Shown here: in pieces, positions 25,772 to 34,589 of the stretch
Layout: each line of letters opens with the position of its first letter
How positions within the stretch are numbered: the first letter of the stretch is position 1
NCBI RefSeq assembly: GCF_005047355.1
Contig: NZ_SUMC01000023.1
Location: forward strand, 62,001-126,000
Direction of reading: 5' to 3'
From: Actinacidiphila oryziradicis
GTDB taxonomy: Bacteria > Actinomycetota > Actinomycetes > Streptomycetales > Streptomycetaceae
DNA: 64,000 nt
Translations under genes and position numbers: made by a program
The notes under the pieces: model-generated
Seen by the model: the letters and a program-made list of their open reading frames with translations, nothing else
Told to the model about the DNA's origin: nothing
Database searches by the model: none

Positions 25772-27562
25772 TCAGCGGTGGGCGTGCTGGGCGGCCATGC
25801 GGATGAAGGCGTTCTGGGCACCGTAGCCGCGGTAGCCGCCTGTGCGTTGGACGATCTCGAAGAAGACCCGCCCGACGGTGACCGTGTAGAGGTGGAAGAA
25901 CTCGCCGTGCTCGTCACGGTCGTAGAGGATGCCGAGCGAGCGGAGCGTGCGGTGCGTCTGCGGGCCCAGGTCGTAGCGGGCTTCCAGGTCGTCGTAGTAG
26001 TTGCCCGGAATCGGCAGCAGCGGGGCCCCGAGATCACGCAGCCGGCGCGCGGTGGCGACGATGTCGCCGGTGGCCAGGGTGACGTGCTGCCAGGGAAGGT
26101 CGTGTTCGCCGGGGCCGGGAGCCACGTTGAGGGCGATGCGGACCGCGCCGTCGGGGGCGGTCACGGCGCGGCTGCGGATGAGGCCGTAGGGGTCGGCGAG
26201 TTCGAGGCTCTCGTCCGGCTGGAGGCCCAGGACGCTGCGGTAGAACAGCGAGGCCTCGTCGAAGTGGTGCCAGGGCTGGGTGAGTGCCAGATGGTCGATC
26301 CGGGTGATACCGGCGGATGCCGCCGGCTCGGGCGGGGCGGCGGCCGGGGCGAAGTCCGCGGTCCAGCTCGGGTGGTCCGGGTGTCCGGTACGGCAGAAGA
26401 AGAGTTCGGTGCCGTCGGGCGCGGCGACGGCGTCCAGCGGCGCGTCGTTGTCGGCACGGCGACGCGGCAGGACGGGGGCGAGCAGTGATTCGGCGCGCTT
26501 GACGGAGTCCGCGGGAGCCGGGGTCTCCAGACCGACGGCGGCGAGTGCCGGGCCCTCCCGCCGGGTACGGCCGCCGGTGTTGAGCAGGATCCGCGCGTGC
26601 CCCTGCTCCCAGAGCTCCACGGGCTTTCCGGTATGCCGTCCCGTACGGGCGAAGCCGAGCGATCCGAGCAGTCCGCTGAGCCGGTCGGTCTCGGGGGTGG
26701 CGAGTTCGGCGAAGGCGAATCCGGCGGGTACCACCGGCGCGGGCGGCCGGGCGAGGCCTACGGCCTCCTCCAGGGTGATCAGCGAGCGCATCGCGTCGAC
26801 TGCGGTGCGGTGGGCGTCGGACTGCCGGAATACATCGTTGAAGATCTCCAGTGACAGCGGCCCGTCGTACCCGGCCCCGACTGCCCGGCGCGCCAGACCG
26901 GCGACGTCGAGGCCACCCTGGCCGGGGAAGCAGCGGTAGTGGCGGCTCCACTGCAGCACGTCCATCGCCATCAGGGGCGCGTCGGCGAGCTGGAGGAAGA
27001 AGATCTTCTCGCCGGGGATCTCCTGGATGCCGCTCGGGTCGGAGCCCCTCGACAGGATGTGGAAACTGTCCAGGCAGACGCCGAGCGCGGGGTGGTCCGC
27101 CTGCTCGACGATGCGCCAGGAGTGGTCGTACGTATTGACGTGGCGGCCCCAGGCGAGGGCCTCGTACGCGACCCGGATGCCGTACGCCGACGCGCGGTCG
27201 GCGAGCTGGTGCAGCTGCTCCGCCGCCAGGGCGTCATCGGAGACGGTGTCCTCGGAGACGCTGGAGCAGACCAGCAACTGGTTGGCCCCGAGCCGTTCCA
27301 TAACCCGGAACTTGTGCTCGGCCCGGCGCAGATTGCGGGCGAGGACGTCGGCCGGGACGGCCTCGAAGTCGCGGAAGGGCTGGTAGATCTCCATGGCGAG
27401 ACCGAGGTCCGCGGCCCGGAGACGGACCTCCTCGGGACTCATCGGGCTGGCGAGCAGGTCGTTCTCGAAGATCTCGACGCCGTCGAAGCCCGCGGCCGCG
27501 GCGGCGGCGAGCTTTTCGGCGAGCGAGCCGCTGAGCGACACCGTGGCGATGGACTTACGCAT
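25772..27562 (-). CDS. quiC: 3-Dehydroshikimate dehydratase fused to an HPPD-like domain
   Basis: A 596-residue two-domain protein. The first 280 residues form a sugar-phosphate isomerase-like TIM barrel (ATVSLSGSLAEKL, FDGVEIFENDLL, GVCLDSFHILSRG, LQLADAP, LSLEIFNDVF), the 3-dehydroshikimate dehydratase part. The C-terminal 300 residues form a vicinal-oxygen-chelate pair like 4-hydroxyphenylpyruvate dioxygenase (HLALTQPWHHFDEA, EFFHLYTVTVGRVFFEIVQR). Members make protocatechuate from 3-dehydroshikimate (QuiC/QsuB). It is divergent from a TetR gene across 203 bp that should contain the operator. Confidence 0.88.
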   Translation of the reverse strand: MRKSIATVSLSGSLAEKLAAAAAAGFDGVEIFENDLLASPMSPEEVRLRAADLGLAMEIYQPFRDFEAVPADVLARNLRRAEHKFRVMERLGANQLLVCSSVSEDTVSDDALAAEQLHQLADRASAYGIRVAYEALAWGRHVNTYDHSWRIVEQADHPALGVCLDSFHILSRGSDPSGIQEIPGEKIFFLQLADAPLMAMDVLQWSRHYRCFPGQGGLDVAGLARRAVGAGYDGPLSLEIFNDVFRQSDAHRTAVDAMRSLITLEEAVGLARPPAPVVPAGFAFAELATPETDRLSGLLGSLGFARTGRHTGKPVELWEQGHARILLNTGGRTRREGPALAAVGLETPAPADSVKRAESLLAPVLPRRRADNDAPLDAVAAPDGTELFFCRTGHPDHPSWTADFAPAAAPPEPAASAGITRIDHLALTQPWHHFDEASLFYRSVLGLQPDESLELADPYGLIRSRAVTAPDGAVRIALNVAPGPGEHDLPWQHVTLATGDIVATARRLRDLGAPLLPIPGNYYDDLEARYDLGPQTHRTLRSLGILYDRDEHGEFFHLYTVTVGRVFFEIVQRTGGYRGYGAQNAFIRMAAQHAHR

Positions 27563-27765
27563 TTCGTCCTCCGGCGGGGGGCGGTCATGGGATCACCGAG
27601 GCGCATCGTTCACACCCGGACAATGTACGAACCAGAACGTTAAGCAATACGGGGCCCCGCGGCCCAGCGGAGCCCCCCGGACCGGACCGGTCACCTGCGC
27701 GCCCCCGCGACACGGGCGCGCCCTAGACTTGGTGCGAGCCGTACCCGCAGCCCGCGAGGAGTCGT
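27563..27765. promoter_or_regulatory. Divergent promoter/operator region of quiC and tetR
   Basis: A 203-bp gap with an AT-richer core near 27605-27650 that reads TACGAACCAGAACGTTAAG. The spaced inverted pieces GAAC/GTTC in this core would suit a dimeric regulator. The assignment rests on position between divergent genes, not on a known consensus. Confidence 0.4.
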
Positions 27766-28431
27766 ATGACCGCCGTCCCGCCCCCGCCCCGTACGCCCGC
27801 AAGGGTGCGTGACGCGGCGCGGACCCAGGCGGAGATCCTTGATGTCGCCACCGAGGAATTCGCCCGGATCGGTTACACGGGCGCCCGGGTGGACGAGATC
27901 GCCGCCCGCACCCGTACCACCAAGCGGATGATCTACTACTACTTCGGCGGGAAGGAGCAGCTCTTCACCGCCGTCCTGGAGCGGGCCTACTCCGAGATCC
28001 GCGGCCTGGAGCAGCAACTCGACGTCGAGCATCTCGACCCGGTCGCCGCGATCCGCAGGCTCGCCGAGCTTACTTTCGACCACCACCAGGCGCATCCGGA
28101 CTTCATCCGTCTGGTGAGCATCGAGAACATCCACGACGCGGAGCACATGCTCGCGTCGCCCACGCTCAGCAAGCTCAACACGCCCGCGATCGACATCACC
28201 GCGCGCATCCTGGAGGCGGGCCGCGCCGAGGGCGTCTTCACCGGCGGGATCGACGCCGTCGACCTGCATCTGATGATCAGCTCGTTCTGCTTCTTCCGGG
28301 TGGCCAACCGCCATACGTTCTGCGCGCTGTTCGGCCGCGACATGCTCGATCCGGGCCTGCGGGACCGCTATCGAACGATGCTCGGCGACATGGTCGTCTC
28401 GTATCTGACCGAGGGCACCAGGAAGGAGTGA
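27766..28431 (+). CDS. TetR/AcrR-family repressor
   Basis: A 221-residue regulator. The N-terminal helix-turn-helix is EEFARIGYTGARVDEIAART, then TTKRMIYYYFGGKEQLF. The C-terminal ligand domain is all-helical (FDHHQAHPDFIRLVSIENI). It is divergent from the dehydroshikimate dehydratase gene, so it probably represses that gene and itself in response to an aromatic or shikimate-pathway compound. The stop codon lies inside the terminator hairpin. Confidence 0.88.
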   Translation: MTAVPPPPRTPARVRDAARTQAEILDVATEEFARIGYTGARVDEIAARTRTTKRMIYYYFGGKEQLFTAVLERAYSEIRGLEQQLDVEHLDPVAAIRRLAELTFDHHQAHPDFIRLVSIENIHDAEHMLASPTLSKLNTPAIDITARILEAGRAEGVFTGGIDAVDLHLMISSFCFFRVANRHTFCALFGRDMLDPGLRDRYRTMLGDMVVSYLTEGTRKE

Positions 28432-28453
28432 CCCTCCGGGTGCTGGAGGGTCA
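28429..28453. terminator. Convergent terminator hairpin
   Basis: Arms TGACCCTCC (28429-28437) and GGAGGGTCA (28445-28453), a perfect 9-bp stem whose left arm begins with the TetR stop codon. It separates the TetR gene from the converging dienelactone hydrolase. Confidence 0.65.
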
Positions 28454-28480
28454 CTGGCCGGGTCACCGGCCGGACACGGC

Positions 28481-29182
28481 CTACGCCGCAGGATCGAGGT
28501 GGCGGTGCAGGAAGGCCACCGCGCGCTGCCAGGCCAGCTCGGCGGAGGCCGGGTGGTAGCTGGGGCGCTGGTCGTTGACGAAGGCGTGCCCGGCCGGGTA
28601 GAGGTGGAATTCCGGCGCCTGCCCCGAGCCCTTCTCGATCGCTTCGGCGAGCGGGGCGAGGGACTCCACCGGGACGGTCGGGTCGTCCTGCCCGTAGTGG
28701 CCCTGTACGGCAGCCCGGAGGCCGGAGAAGTCCGGCAGCTCGCCCTGGATCACACCATAGAAGGGGACGGCCGCCGCGATGCGGTCGCCCTCCCGCGCGG
28801 CGAGGAGCAGGACGAAGCCACCGCCCATGCAGAAGCCGATGGCACCTACCTTGTCGCTGGTGACGGCCGGGTGGGCGAGGAGGTAGTCAACCGCGCCCGA
28901 GAGCCGGCGGACGCCCTCCTCGACGGGCAGTTCCTGCATCATGCGCAGGGCGTCGTCCGACTCATGGGCGACCCGGCCGCCGTAGAGGTCCGGGGCGAAG
29001 GCGACGAAGCCCTCGGCTGCCAGCCGCTCGGTGAGGTCGGCGATATGGTCGTCCAGGCCCCACCATTCCTGGATCACGATCACACCCGGCCCCTGCCCGG
29101 ACGGGGGCAGCGCCAGATAGCCGTAGGCCTCGCGGCCGTCGGTGGTGAAAGTAGTGTTGTGACGGGAGCTCTGTTCGGTCAT
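28481..29182 (-). CDS. Dienelactone hydrolase family protein
   Basis: A 233-residue alpha/beta hydrolase of normal family length. VIVIQEWWGLDDHI is the DLH signature, GFCMGGG carries the Cys nucleophile, GQDDPTVP the Asp and AGHAFVND the His. Family members open dienelactones in chlorocatechol breakdown. Next to protocatechuate-forming and hydroxycinnamate genes a role in aromatic ring-cleavage intermediates is plausible, though many DLH proteins have other esters as substrate. Confidence 0.88.
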   Translation of the reverse strand: MTEQSSRHNTTFTTDGREAYGYLALPPSGQGPGVIVIQEWWGLDDHIADLTERLAAEGFVAFAPDLYGGRVAHESDDALRMMQELPVEEGVRRLSGAVDYLLAHPAVTSDKVGAIGFCMGGGFVLLLAAREGDRIAAAVPFYGVIQGELPDFSGLRAAVQGHYGQDDPTVPVESLAPLAEAIEKGSGQAPEFHLYPAGHAFVNDQRPSYHPASAELAWQRAVAFLHRHLDPAA

Positions 29183-29277
29183 GACGGGGGTTCGCCTCTC
29201 CTACACGTGGTTGAGAGTTCAAGAACACCCTATAACCCGGAGGCCGGCAACGCTCGCCGGCCTCCGTCGGCGCACCG

Positions 29278-29733
29278 CTAGGCGTAGAAGCGCGAGACGC
29301 TCTGCAGCACCGCGGCCGGCTTCGCGCCGCCCTCGATCTCGATGGTGCCGTCCACTGTGACCTGGAGGCCGCCGGGGACCTCCTCGACGTCGGCGAGCCC
29401 GGCGACGAGCCGGATCCGCGAGCCGGCCTTGACCGGTGCGGGGAAGCGCACCTTGTTGAGGCCGTAATTGACCTTGGTGGTGACACCGTCGACGTCGAGC
29501 AGCTCGGTGAAGAGCGGGATGAATAGGGAGAGCGTCAGACAGCCGTGGGCGATGGGCGCGCCGAAGGGGCCCTCCTTCGCCTTCTCGACGTCGACGTGGA
29601 TCCACTGGTGGTCGCCGGTGGCGTCGGCGAAGGTGTTGATGCGCTCCTGGGTCACCTCGATCCAGTCGCTGGTGCCCAGGTCGCTGCCGGCCAGCTTCTT
29701 CAGCTCGTCCAGGCCGTTGACGGTGATGCCCAT
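29278..29733 (-). CDS. MaoC-family hydratase (couM-like)
   Basis: A 151-residue single hot-dog hydratase. WIEVTQERINTFADATGDHQWIH carries the catalytic Asp and His of the MaoC motif, and GPFGAPIAHGCLTLSL the glycine-rich strand. It hydrates trans-2-enoyl-CoA. ATG at 29733 follows AGGAGA. It is the last gene of the SDR-amidohydrolase-CoA ligase-MaoC series. In a p-hydroxycinnamate pathway it would hydrate p-coumaroyl-CoA or feruloyl-CoA; that is inferred from context. Confidence 0.85.
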   Translation of the reverse strand: MGITVNGLDELKKLAGSDLGTSDWIEVTQERINTFADATGDHQWIHVDVEKAKEGPFGAPIAHGCLTLSLFIPLFTELLDVDGVTTKVNYGLNKVRFPAPVKAGSRIRLVAGLADVEEVPGGLQVTVDGTIEIEGGAKPAAVLQSVSRFYA

Positions 29734-29777
29734 GGGGTCTCCTGTTGCGATGCGTTGAGGATGTGCGGATGTGCGGA

Positions 29778-31280
29778 TCAGGCCGAGCCGTGCAGGGTGC
29801 GCACCCGGGCCTTGAGCAGCTTGCCGGAGGCCGTACGCGGCAGGGCCTCCACCACCACGACGGACTTCGGGATCTTGTACTTGGCGAGCCGTCCGGCCAG
29901 CGAGGCCAGGACCTCCTCGGGGTCGAGCGACGCGCCCTGGCGCGCCACGACGACGGCGCGGCAGACCTCGCCCCACTTCTCGTCGGCCATCCCGATGACG
30001 GCGCACTCAACGATGTCCGGGTGGGCCAGCAGGGCTTCCTCGACCTCGGCGGGGTAGATGTTCTCGCCACCCGAGATGATCATGTCTTTGAGGCGGTCGA
30101 CGATGGTGACATAGCCGTCGGAGTCGGTACGCGCGGCGTCCCCGGTACGGAACCAGCCGTCGGAGAACGCCGCCGCGGTCTCCTCCGGCAGCCCCCAGTA
30201 CCCGGGCATGACGTGCGGACCGCGCACGATGACCTCCCCTGTCTCTCCGACCCCGGCCGGGCTGAGGTCGGGCCGGACCACCCGTACGTCGCTGAAGAAG
30301 TGCGGAACCCCGGCCGAACCCGCCTTGCTGACGCTGTGTTCGGCATCGAGGAAGAGCACACCCGGAGCGGCCTCGGTCATCCCGTACCCCTGCAGGAAGG
30401 TGAGTCCCCGGGCCTGGTACGCGGCGATCAGGGGGGCCGGGACCGGGGATCCGCCGCAGCTGAGCATGCGCAGGGATGACAGATCGGCCTCCGCCCAGCG
30501 CGGGTGCCGGGACACCTGGTCAAACATCGCCGGCACACCGAACATGAAGGTGATCCGGTACCGCTCGATCAGGTCCAAGGTCGCGCCCGGATCGAAGGCC
30601 TCGACCAGGACGCAGGTGCCGCCCTTGAGCAGGACCGGCAGCGTCAGCATGTTGAGCCCGGCCGTGTGGAACAGCGGCGCCGAGACGAGGGCCGTCTCGT
30701 CAGTGGCCACGTCCTGGTCGACCAGGACGTTGAAAGCGTTCCAGGTGAGGTTGGAGTGCGAGAGCATCGCTCCCTTGGGGCGGCCGGTGGTCCCGGAGGT
30801 GTACATGACGATGCAGGTGTCGTCGAGCCCGATCTGTTCGTCGATCGGCTCGTCGGAGGCGGCTGCGAGGCGCTCCTCGTAGTCACCGTCCACCACGATG
30901 CGGACGCGCACGTCCGTCTCGCCGCGGATGCCGTCGACCAGGACGGCGTGCGAGGACGGGTGGATGAGGGCCTTCGCCCCGGAGTCGGCCAGCTGGTAGG
31001 CGATCTCCGGCCCGGCGAGGCGGGCGTTGAGGGGTACGAAGACGGCGCCCAGTACCCCGGTGGCGAAGAGCGTCTCCAGGTAGGAGGGGTGGTTCGGGCC
31101 GAGATAGGCGACCCGGTCGCCGCGCCGGATTCCGGCCGCGCGCAGCGCGTGGGCGAGCCGGGTGGTGCGCTCGTGCAGAGCGGCGTAGCTGGTGGCCCGG
31201 TCCTGGTGGATCAGGGCAGTGCGGTGCGGGGTCTTACGGGCCCGGCGTGCGGGCCACGACCCCAGTCCCTCGTTGCGCAT
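29778..31280 (-). CDS. Acyl/aryl-CoA ligase (couL-like)
   Basis: A 500-residue ANL-superfamily enzyme. MYTSGTTGRPKGAMLSH is the P-loop, LQGYGMTEAAPG the A5 motif, GWFRTGDAAR the A7 motif and RTASGKLLKARV the A10 motif with catalytic Lys. It activates a carboxylic acid to its CoA ester. By neighbours (SDR, amidohydrolase, MaoC, divergent MarR) the acid is likely p-coumarate, caffeate or ferulate. The ATG at 31280 follows AAGGGG, 11 bases after the amidohydrolase stop. Confidence 0.9.
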   Translation of the reverse strand: MRNEGLGSWPARRARKTPHRTALIHQDRATSYAALHERTTRLAHALRAAGIRRGDRVAYLGPNHPSYLETLFATGVLGAVFVPLNARLAGPEIAYQLADSGAKALIHPSSHAVLVDGIRGETDVRVRIVVDGDYEERLAAASDEPIDEQIGLDDTCIVMYTSGTTGRPKGAMLSHSNLTWNAFNVLVDQDVATDETALVSAPLFHTAGLNMLTLPVLLKGGTCVLVEAFDPGATLDLIERYRITFMFGVPAMFDQVSRHPRWAEADLSSLRMLSCGGSPVPAPLIAAYQARGLTFLQGYGMTEAAPGVLFLDAEHSVSKAGSAGVPHFFSDVRVVRPDLSPAGVGETGEVIVRGPHVMPGYWGLPEETAAAFSDGWFRTGDAARTDSDGYVTIVDRLKDMIISGGENIYPAEVEEALLAHPDIVECAVIGMADEKWGEVCRAVVVARQGASLDPEEVLASLAGRLAKYKIPKSVVVVEALPRTASGKLLKARVRTLHGSA

Positions 31281-31291
31281 CGGAGGGCCCC

Positions 31292-32185
31292 TTACGGTTT
31301 CGTGAGGCCGAGCAGCCGGGCGGCGTTCGCCTTGAGGATCTTCGGCCGTACCTCGTCCTTGATGGGCAGCTTCTCGAAGTCGGCGAGCCACCGGTCGGGA
31401 GTGAGGAGGGGGAAGTCGGAGCCGAAGAGCACCTTGTCCTTGAGCAGGGTGTTGGCGTACTGCACCAGCTGCGGCGGGAAGTACTTCGGCGACCATCCGG
31501 AGAGGTCGATGTGCACGCCGGGCTTGTGGGTGGCGACGGCCAGAGCCTCGTCCTGCCAGGGGAAGGAGGGGTGGGCCAGGATGATCTGCAGATGCGGGAA
31601 GTCGGCGGCGACGTCGTCGATGTGCAGCGGGTTGGAGTACTTCAGCCGGATGCCGCCACCGCCCGGGACCCCGGCGCCGATTCCGGTCTGGCCGGTGTGG
31701 AAGAGGGCGATCGCGCCGAGTTCCTCGATGATGGCGTAGAGCTCGTAGGCGAACCGGTCGTTGGGGAAGAATCCCTGGACACTGGGGTGGAACTTGAACC
31801 CCTTGACGCCGTACTCCTCCACCAGCCGGCGGGCCTGCTTCACCCCGGCCCGGCCCCGGAAGGGGTCGATGCTCGCGAAGGGGATCAGCACATCCGCGTT
31901 GGCGGCGGCGGCCTCCGCGACCTCCTCGTTCGGCACGGGCTCGGTGCCGGTGGCGGACTCGGCGTCCACGGTGAAGATCACCGCGGCCATCCGGCGCTCT
32001 CGGTAGTACGCGGCGGTCTCCTCCAGGGTGGGCTTGCGGTTGCCCTCGGTTTTGAAATACGCGCCGGAGGCTTCGCTCAGATCGTCGGATAGGGAGGCAT
32101 GGCCCTTGGAGGACACCTCCGCGTGGGTGTGCACATCGATCGCGACAAGGTTCTCCACGTTGATACCCACATCGATACCGGTCAT
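31292..32185 (-). CDS. Amidohydrolase-family enzyme (PF04909 type, couO-like)
   Basis: A 297-residue TIM-barrel metallohydrolase. The metal motif is AIDVHTHAEV near residue 15, then FKFHPSVQGF, LAHPSFPW and FGSDFPLLTPDRW with the late Asp. This is the ACMSD/4-oxalomesaconate hydratase-like branch, which includes C-C bond-cleaving enzymes. In hydroxycinnamate breakdown the homologue is thought to hydrolyse the beta-keto acyl-CoA intermediate. It overlaps nothing and lies 7 bp after the SDR gene. Confidence 0.87.
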   Translation of the reverse strand: MTGIDVGINVENLVAIDVHTHAEVSSKGHASLSDDLSEASGAYFKTEGNRKPTLEETAAYYRERRMAAVIFTVDAESATGTEPVPNEEVAEAAAANADVLIPFASIDPFRGRAGVKQARRLVEEYGVKGFKFHPSVQGFFPNDRFAYELYAIIEELGAIALFHTGQTGIGAGVPGGGGIRLKYSNPLHIDDVAADFPHLQIILAHPSFPWQDEALAVATHKPGVHIDLSGWSPKYFPPQLVQYANTLLKDKVLFGSDFPLLTPDRWLADFEKLPIKDEVRPKILKANAARLLGLTKP

Positions 32186-32192
32186 ACGGGAC

Positions 32193-33137
32193 TCACTCCC
32201 CCGGGATCTTCGGGGCCGGGATGCCGACGGACTGCGGCTCGCTGCCCACAGAGGTGTGCCAGGTGGCGGCGATGGTCTCCGGGGTCCAGCCGCCGTCGGC
32301 GTACGCGAGCGAGACCTCCTGCGGGTGCGACCACAGGGCGAGCTTGTCGCCGCCGATGCCGATGCACTGGCCGGTGACATCGCGGGCGGCCTGGGAGGCG
32401 AGGAAGGGGATCAGGGCGGCGCAGTCCTCGGGGGTGCCGAAGCCCTCGCCCTTACGGAGGAAGTCCGGCAGCGGCTCGCCGCGGTGCATGGCCTCGATGT
32501 ACGGGGCGAAGGCCGGGATGGTCTCGGTCATGGCGGTGGCGGCGACCGGCACGATCGCGTTGACGGTGATGCCGGCCCGGCCGAGCTCCATCGACCACGT
32601 ACGCACGAAGGCGGCGATGCCTGCCTTGGCGGCGGCGTAGTTGGTCTGGCCGAAGTTGCCGCGCTGGCCCGCCGGGGACCCCACGAGGATCAGGCTGCCA
32701 CCTTCGCCCTGCTCGCGCAGCTGAACCGCCGCGGCGCGGGCGAGGGTGAAGGTGCCCTTCAGGTGGACGCCGATGACGGCGTCGAAGTCCTCGTCGGTCA
32801 TCTTCCACAGGACGCGGTCGCGCAGGATTCCGGCGTTGGTGACCAGGATGTCCAGGCGGCCGAATGCCTCGACGGCTCGGGCGACCAGGCGTTCGGCGGC
32901 CTCGGTGGTGCCGACCGCGACGGCCTCGGCCACGGCGCGGCCGCCTGCCTCGGTGATGGTCTTGGCGGCCTGCTCGGCGACCGCCTCGTCGATGTCATTG
33001 ACCACGACAGCGGCACCGGCCCTGGCCAGGGCGGTGGCGTAGGCGAGGCCGAGGCCGCGCCCGCTGCCGGTGACAACGGCCGCCTTGCCGGTCAGGTCGA
33101 TGGCGGAAGCGGCGCTGGGAGGTGTCACGGGCGACAC
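32193..33137 (-). CDS. SDR-type 3-hydroxyacyl-CoA dehydrogenase (couN-like)
   Basis: A 314-residue SDR, longer than usual because of a C-terminal extension (WSHPQEVSLAYADGGWTPE) seen in fungal-type multifunctional hydroxyacyl-CoA dehydrogenases. GSGRGLGLAYA binds the cofactor, LVTNAGILRD is the NAG region, VGSPAGQ holds the Ser and YAAAK the Tyr/Lys. I took the GTG at 33137, which follows AAGGGA, since the longer frame runs through the tandem repeat presumed to be the operator. First gene of the operon. Confidence 0.86.
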   Translation of the reverse strand: MSPVTPPSAASAIDLTGKAAVVTGSGRGLGLAYATALARAGAAVVVNDIDEAVAEQAAKTITEAGGRAVAEAVAVGTTEAAERLVARAVEAFGRLDILVTNAGILRDRVLWKMTDEDFDAVIGVHLKGTFTLARAAAVQLREQGEGGSLILVGSPAGQRGNFGQTNYAAAKAGIAAFVRTWSMELGRAGITVNAIVPVAATAMTETIPAFAPYIEAMHRGEPLPDFLRKGEGFGTPEDCAALIPFLASQAARDVTGQCIGIGGDKLALWSHPQEVSLAYADGGWTPETIAATWHTSVGSEPQSVGIPAPKIPGE

Positions 33138-33187
33138 GTCGGTGTGTCCCTTCGTCGGGAGGAGGACGGCACGATCGAAGCTATGAC

Positions 33188-33216
33188 CAATCATTGTTCT
33201 CGTCAATAGTTGTTCT
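33188..33216. promoter_or_regulatory. Tandem operator-like repeats between the cou-like operon and marR
   Basis: Two 13-bp units, CAATCATTGTTCT (33188-33200) and CAATAGTTGTTCT (33204-33216), match at 11 of 13 positions and repeat every 16 bp. They lie in the AT-rich gap between the SDR start and the divergent MarR gene. The CAAT/ATTG halves are also weakly palindromic. A MarR or IclR binding site is the simplest reading. Confidence 0.5.
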
Positions 33217-33357
33217 TACCCTCGATGTGCTCCATGCTGGATACTCACATCACACAACACCGCCCTGCCAAGGGCCCGGACCAGGGAGCCCGCCATCGCC
33301 ACCGCGCGACCCCGCCCCGCCGCCAGAGCCGCCGACGCAGCGGCGGACGCGCCCTGG

Positions 33358-33783
33358 ATGCGCGGCCTGCACGCCGACACCGGCTACCTCCTCTACCGCC
33401 TCGGCCTGCGGTCGGGACGGCTCTTCAACGCGACCCTGGAGGAGTCGGGCCTGCGGCTGCGGCACTACGCGCTCATCCGCTATCTGGCGACCGTCGACGG
33501 TGCCCTCCAGCGGGAGCTGAGCACCCAGCTCGGGTACGACCCCAGCGCGATAGTGAGCCTTGTCGACGATCTTGAGAAGCTCGGCCTCGTAGAGCGCCGG
33601 CCCGCCCCCGGTGACCGGCGCAGCCGCATCGTCGTCCTGACCGGGGACGGCCTGGACGTGCTGCGTCACACCGACAGGGCCGGCAGCCGGGTCACCGACG
33701 AGCTGCTGGCCACGCTGGACGAAGCCGAGCGGGACACGCTGCACGCACTGCTGCTGCGGGTCGCCGAGCCCGACGGGCACTGA
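33358..33783 (+). CDS. MarR-family regulator (couR-like)
   Basis: A 141-residue winged-helix protein of normal MarR length: RELSTQLGYDPSAIVSLVDDLEKLGLVERR, then DRRSRIVVLTGDG. It is divergent from the SDR operon, and MarR proteins in this position usually bind the CoA thioester made by the neighbouring ligase and then release the operator. The ATG at 33358 lacks a clear ribosome site, and the Ala/Arg-rich frame continues upstream without a better start. Confidence 0.85.
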   Translation: MRGLHADTGYLLYRLGLRSGRLFNATLEESGLRLRHYALIRYLATVDGALQRELSTQLGYDPSAIVSLVDDLEKLGLVERRPAPGDRRSRIVVLTGDGLDVLRHTDRAGSRVTDELLATLDEAERDTLHALLLRVAEPDGH

Positions 33784-33786
33784 GCG

Positions 33787-34557
33787 GTGGCCAAGCCCGG
33801 CGAACGCACCGCGGCGAACCGCCTCCTCGCCGTCCTGGACGCCTTCGACCTGCGCAGTCCGTCGCTGTCCCTCACCGACATCAGCCGCCGGGCCGATCTG
33901 CCGCTCGCCACCGCCCACCGGCTGGTCGGCACCCTCACGGGGTGGGGCGCGCTGGAGCGCGACGAGTCCGGGAGCTACCACATCGGGCTGCGGCTGTGGG
34001 AACTCGCCGCGCTCGCCCCGCGCGGCCTCGGGCTGCGGCAGGCCGCGATGCCGTTCCTGGAGGACCTGTACGAGGCCACACACGAGAATGTGCACCTCGC
34101 GGTGCGGGACGGTCTCGAGGTCGTCTACACCGAGCGTATATCCGGCCGTTCGGCGGTCGGCGTACGCAGCCAGGTCGGCGCCCGCTGGCCACTGCACGCC
34201 ACCGGCGTCGGTCTCGCGCTCCTCGCCCACTGCGATGCCGGCTTCCAGGAACGGGTCTGCGGCGGCACCCTCACCTCCTTCACCCCGCACACGGTGACCG
34301 CACCGGCCCGCCTGCGGCGGATGCTCGCCGAAGTACGGCGCACCGGCTGCGCGGTCAGCGACCGCCAGATCACCGACGACGCCCTGTCGGTCGCCGCGCC
34401 CGTGCAGGGACCGCGCGGCGACGTGGTGGCGGCCGTGTCCGTCGTCGTTCACGTCAAGGACGCTCAGACCCCCGCCCTGATCCCGGCCGTACGGCTCGCT
34501 GCGCGAGGCATCTCCCGGGCGCTGGGCTGGCAGCCCGGCTCCGCGCCGGGGGCGTAG
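33787..34557 (+). CDS. IclR-family regulator
   Basis: A 256-residue regulator starting at GTG three bases after the MarR stop, so the two are one unit. The helix-turn-helix is LSLTDISRRADLPLATAHRLVGTL. The effector domain includes GLRQAAMPFLEDLYEATHENVHLAVRDG in family order and ATGVGLALLAHC. IclR proteins commonly control protocatechuate and other aromatic catabolic operons (PcaU/PobR type). Two regulators of different families beside one operon suggest layered control. Confidence 0.88.
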   Translation: MAKPGERTAANRLLAVLDAFDLRSPSLSLTDISRRADLPLATAHRLVGTLTGWGALERDESGSYHIGLRLWELAALAPRGLGLRQAAMPFLEDLYEATHENVHLAVRDGLEVVYTERISGRSAVGVRSQVGARWPLHATGVGLALLAHCDAGFQERVCGGTLTSFTPHTVTAPARLRRMLAEVRRTGCAVSDRQITDDALSVAAPVQGPRGDVVAAVSVVVHVKDAQTPALIPAVRLAARGISRALGWQPGSAPGA

Positions 34558-34589
34558 GGGAGGTTCTCCCCGGCCTGCGGCCGGGCGAC

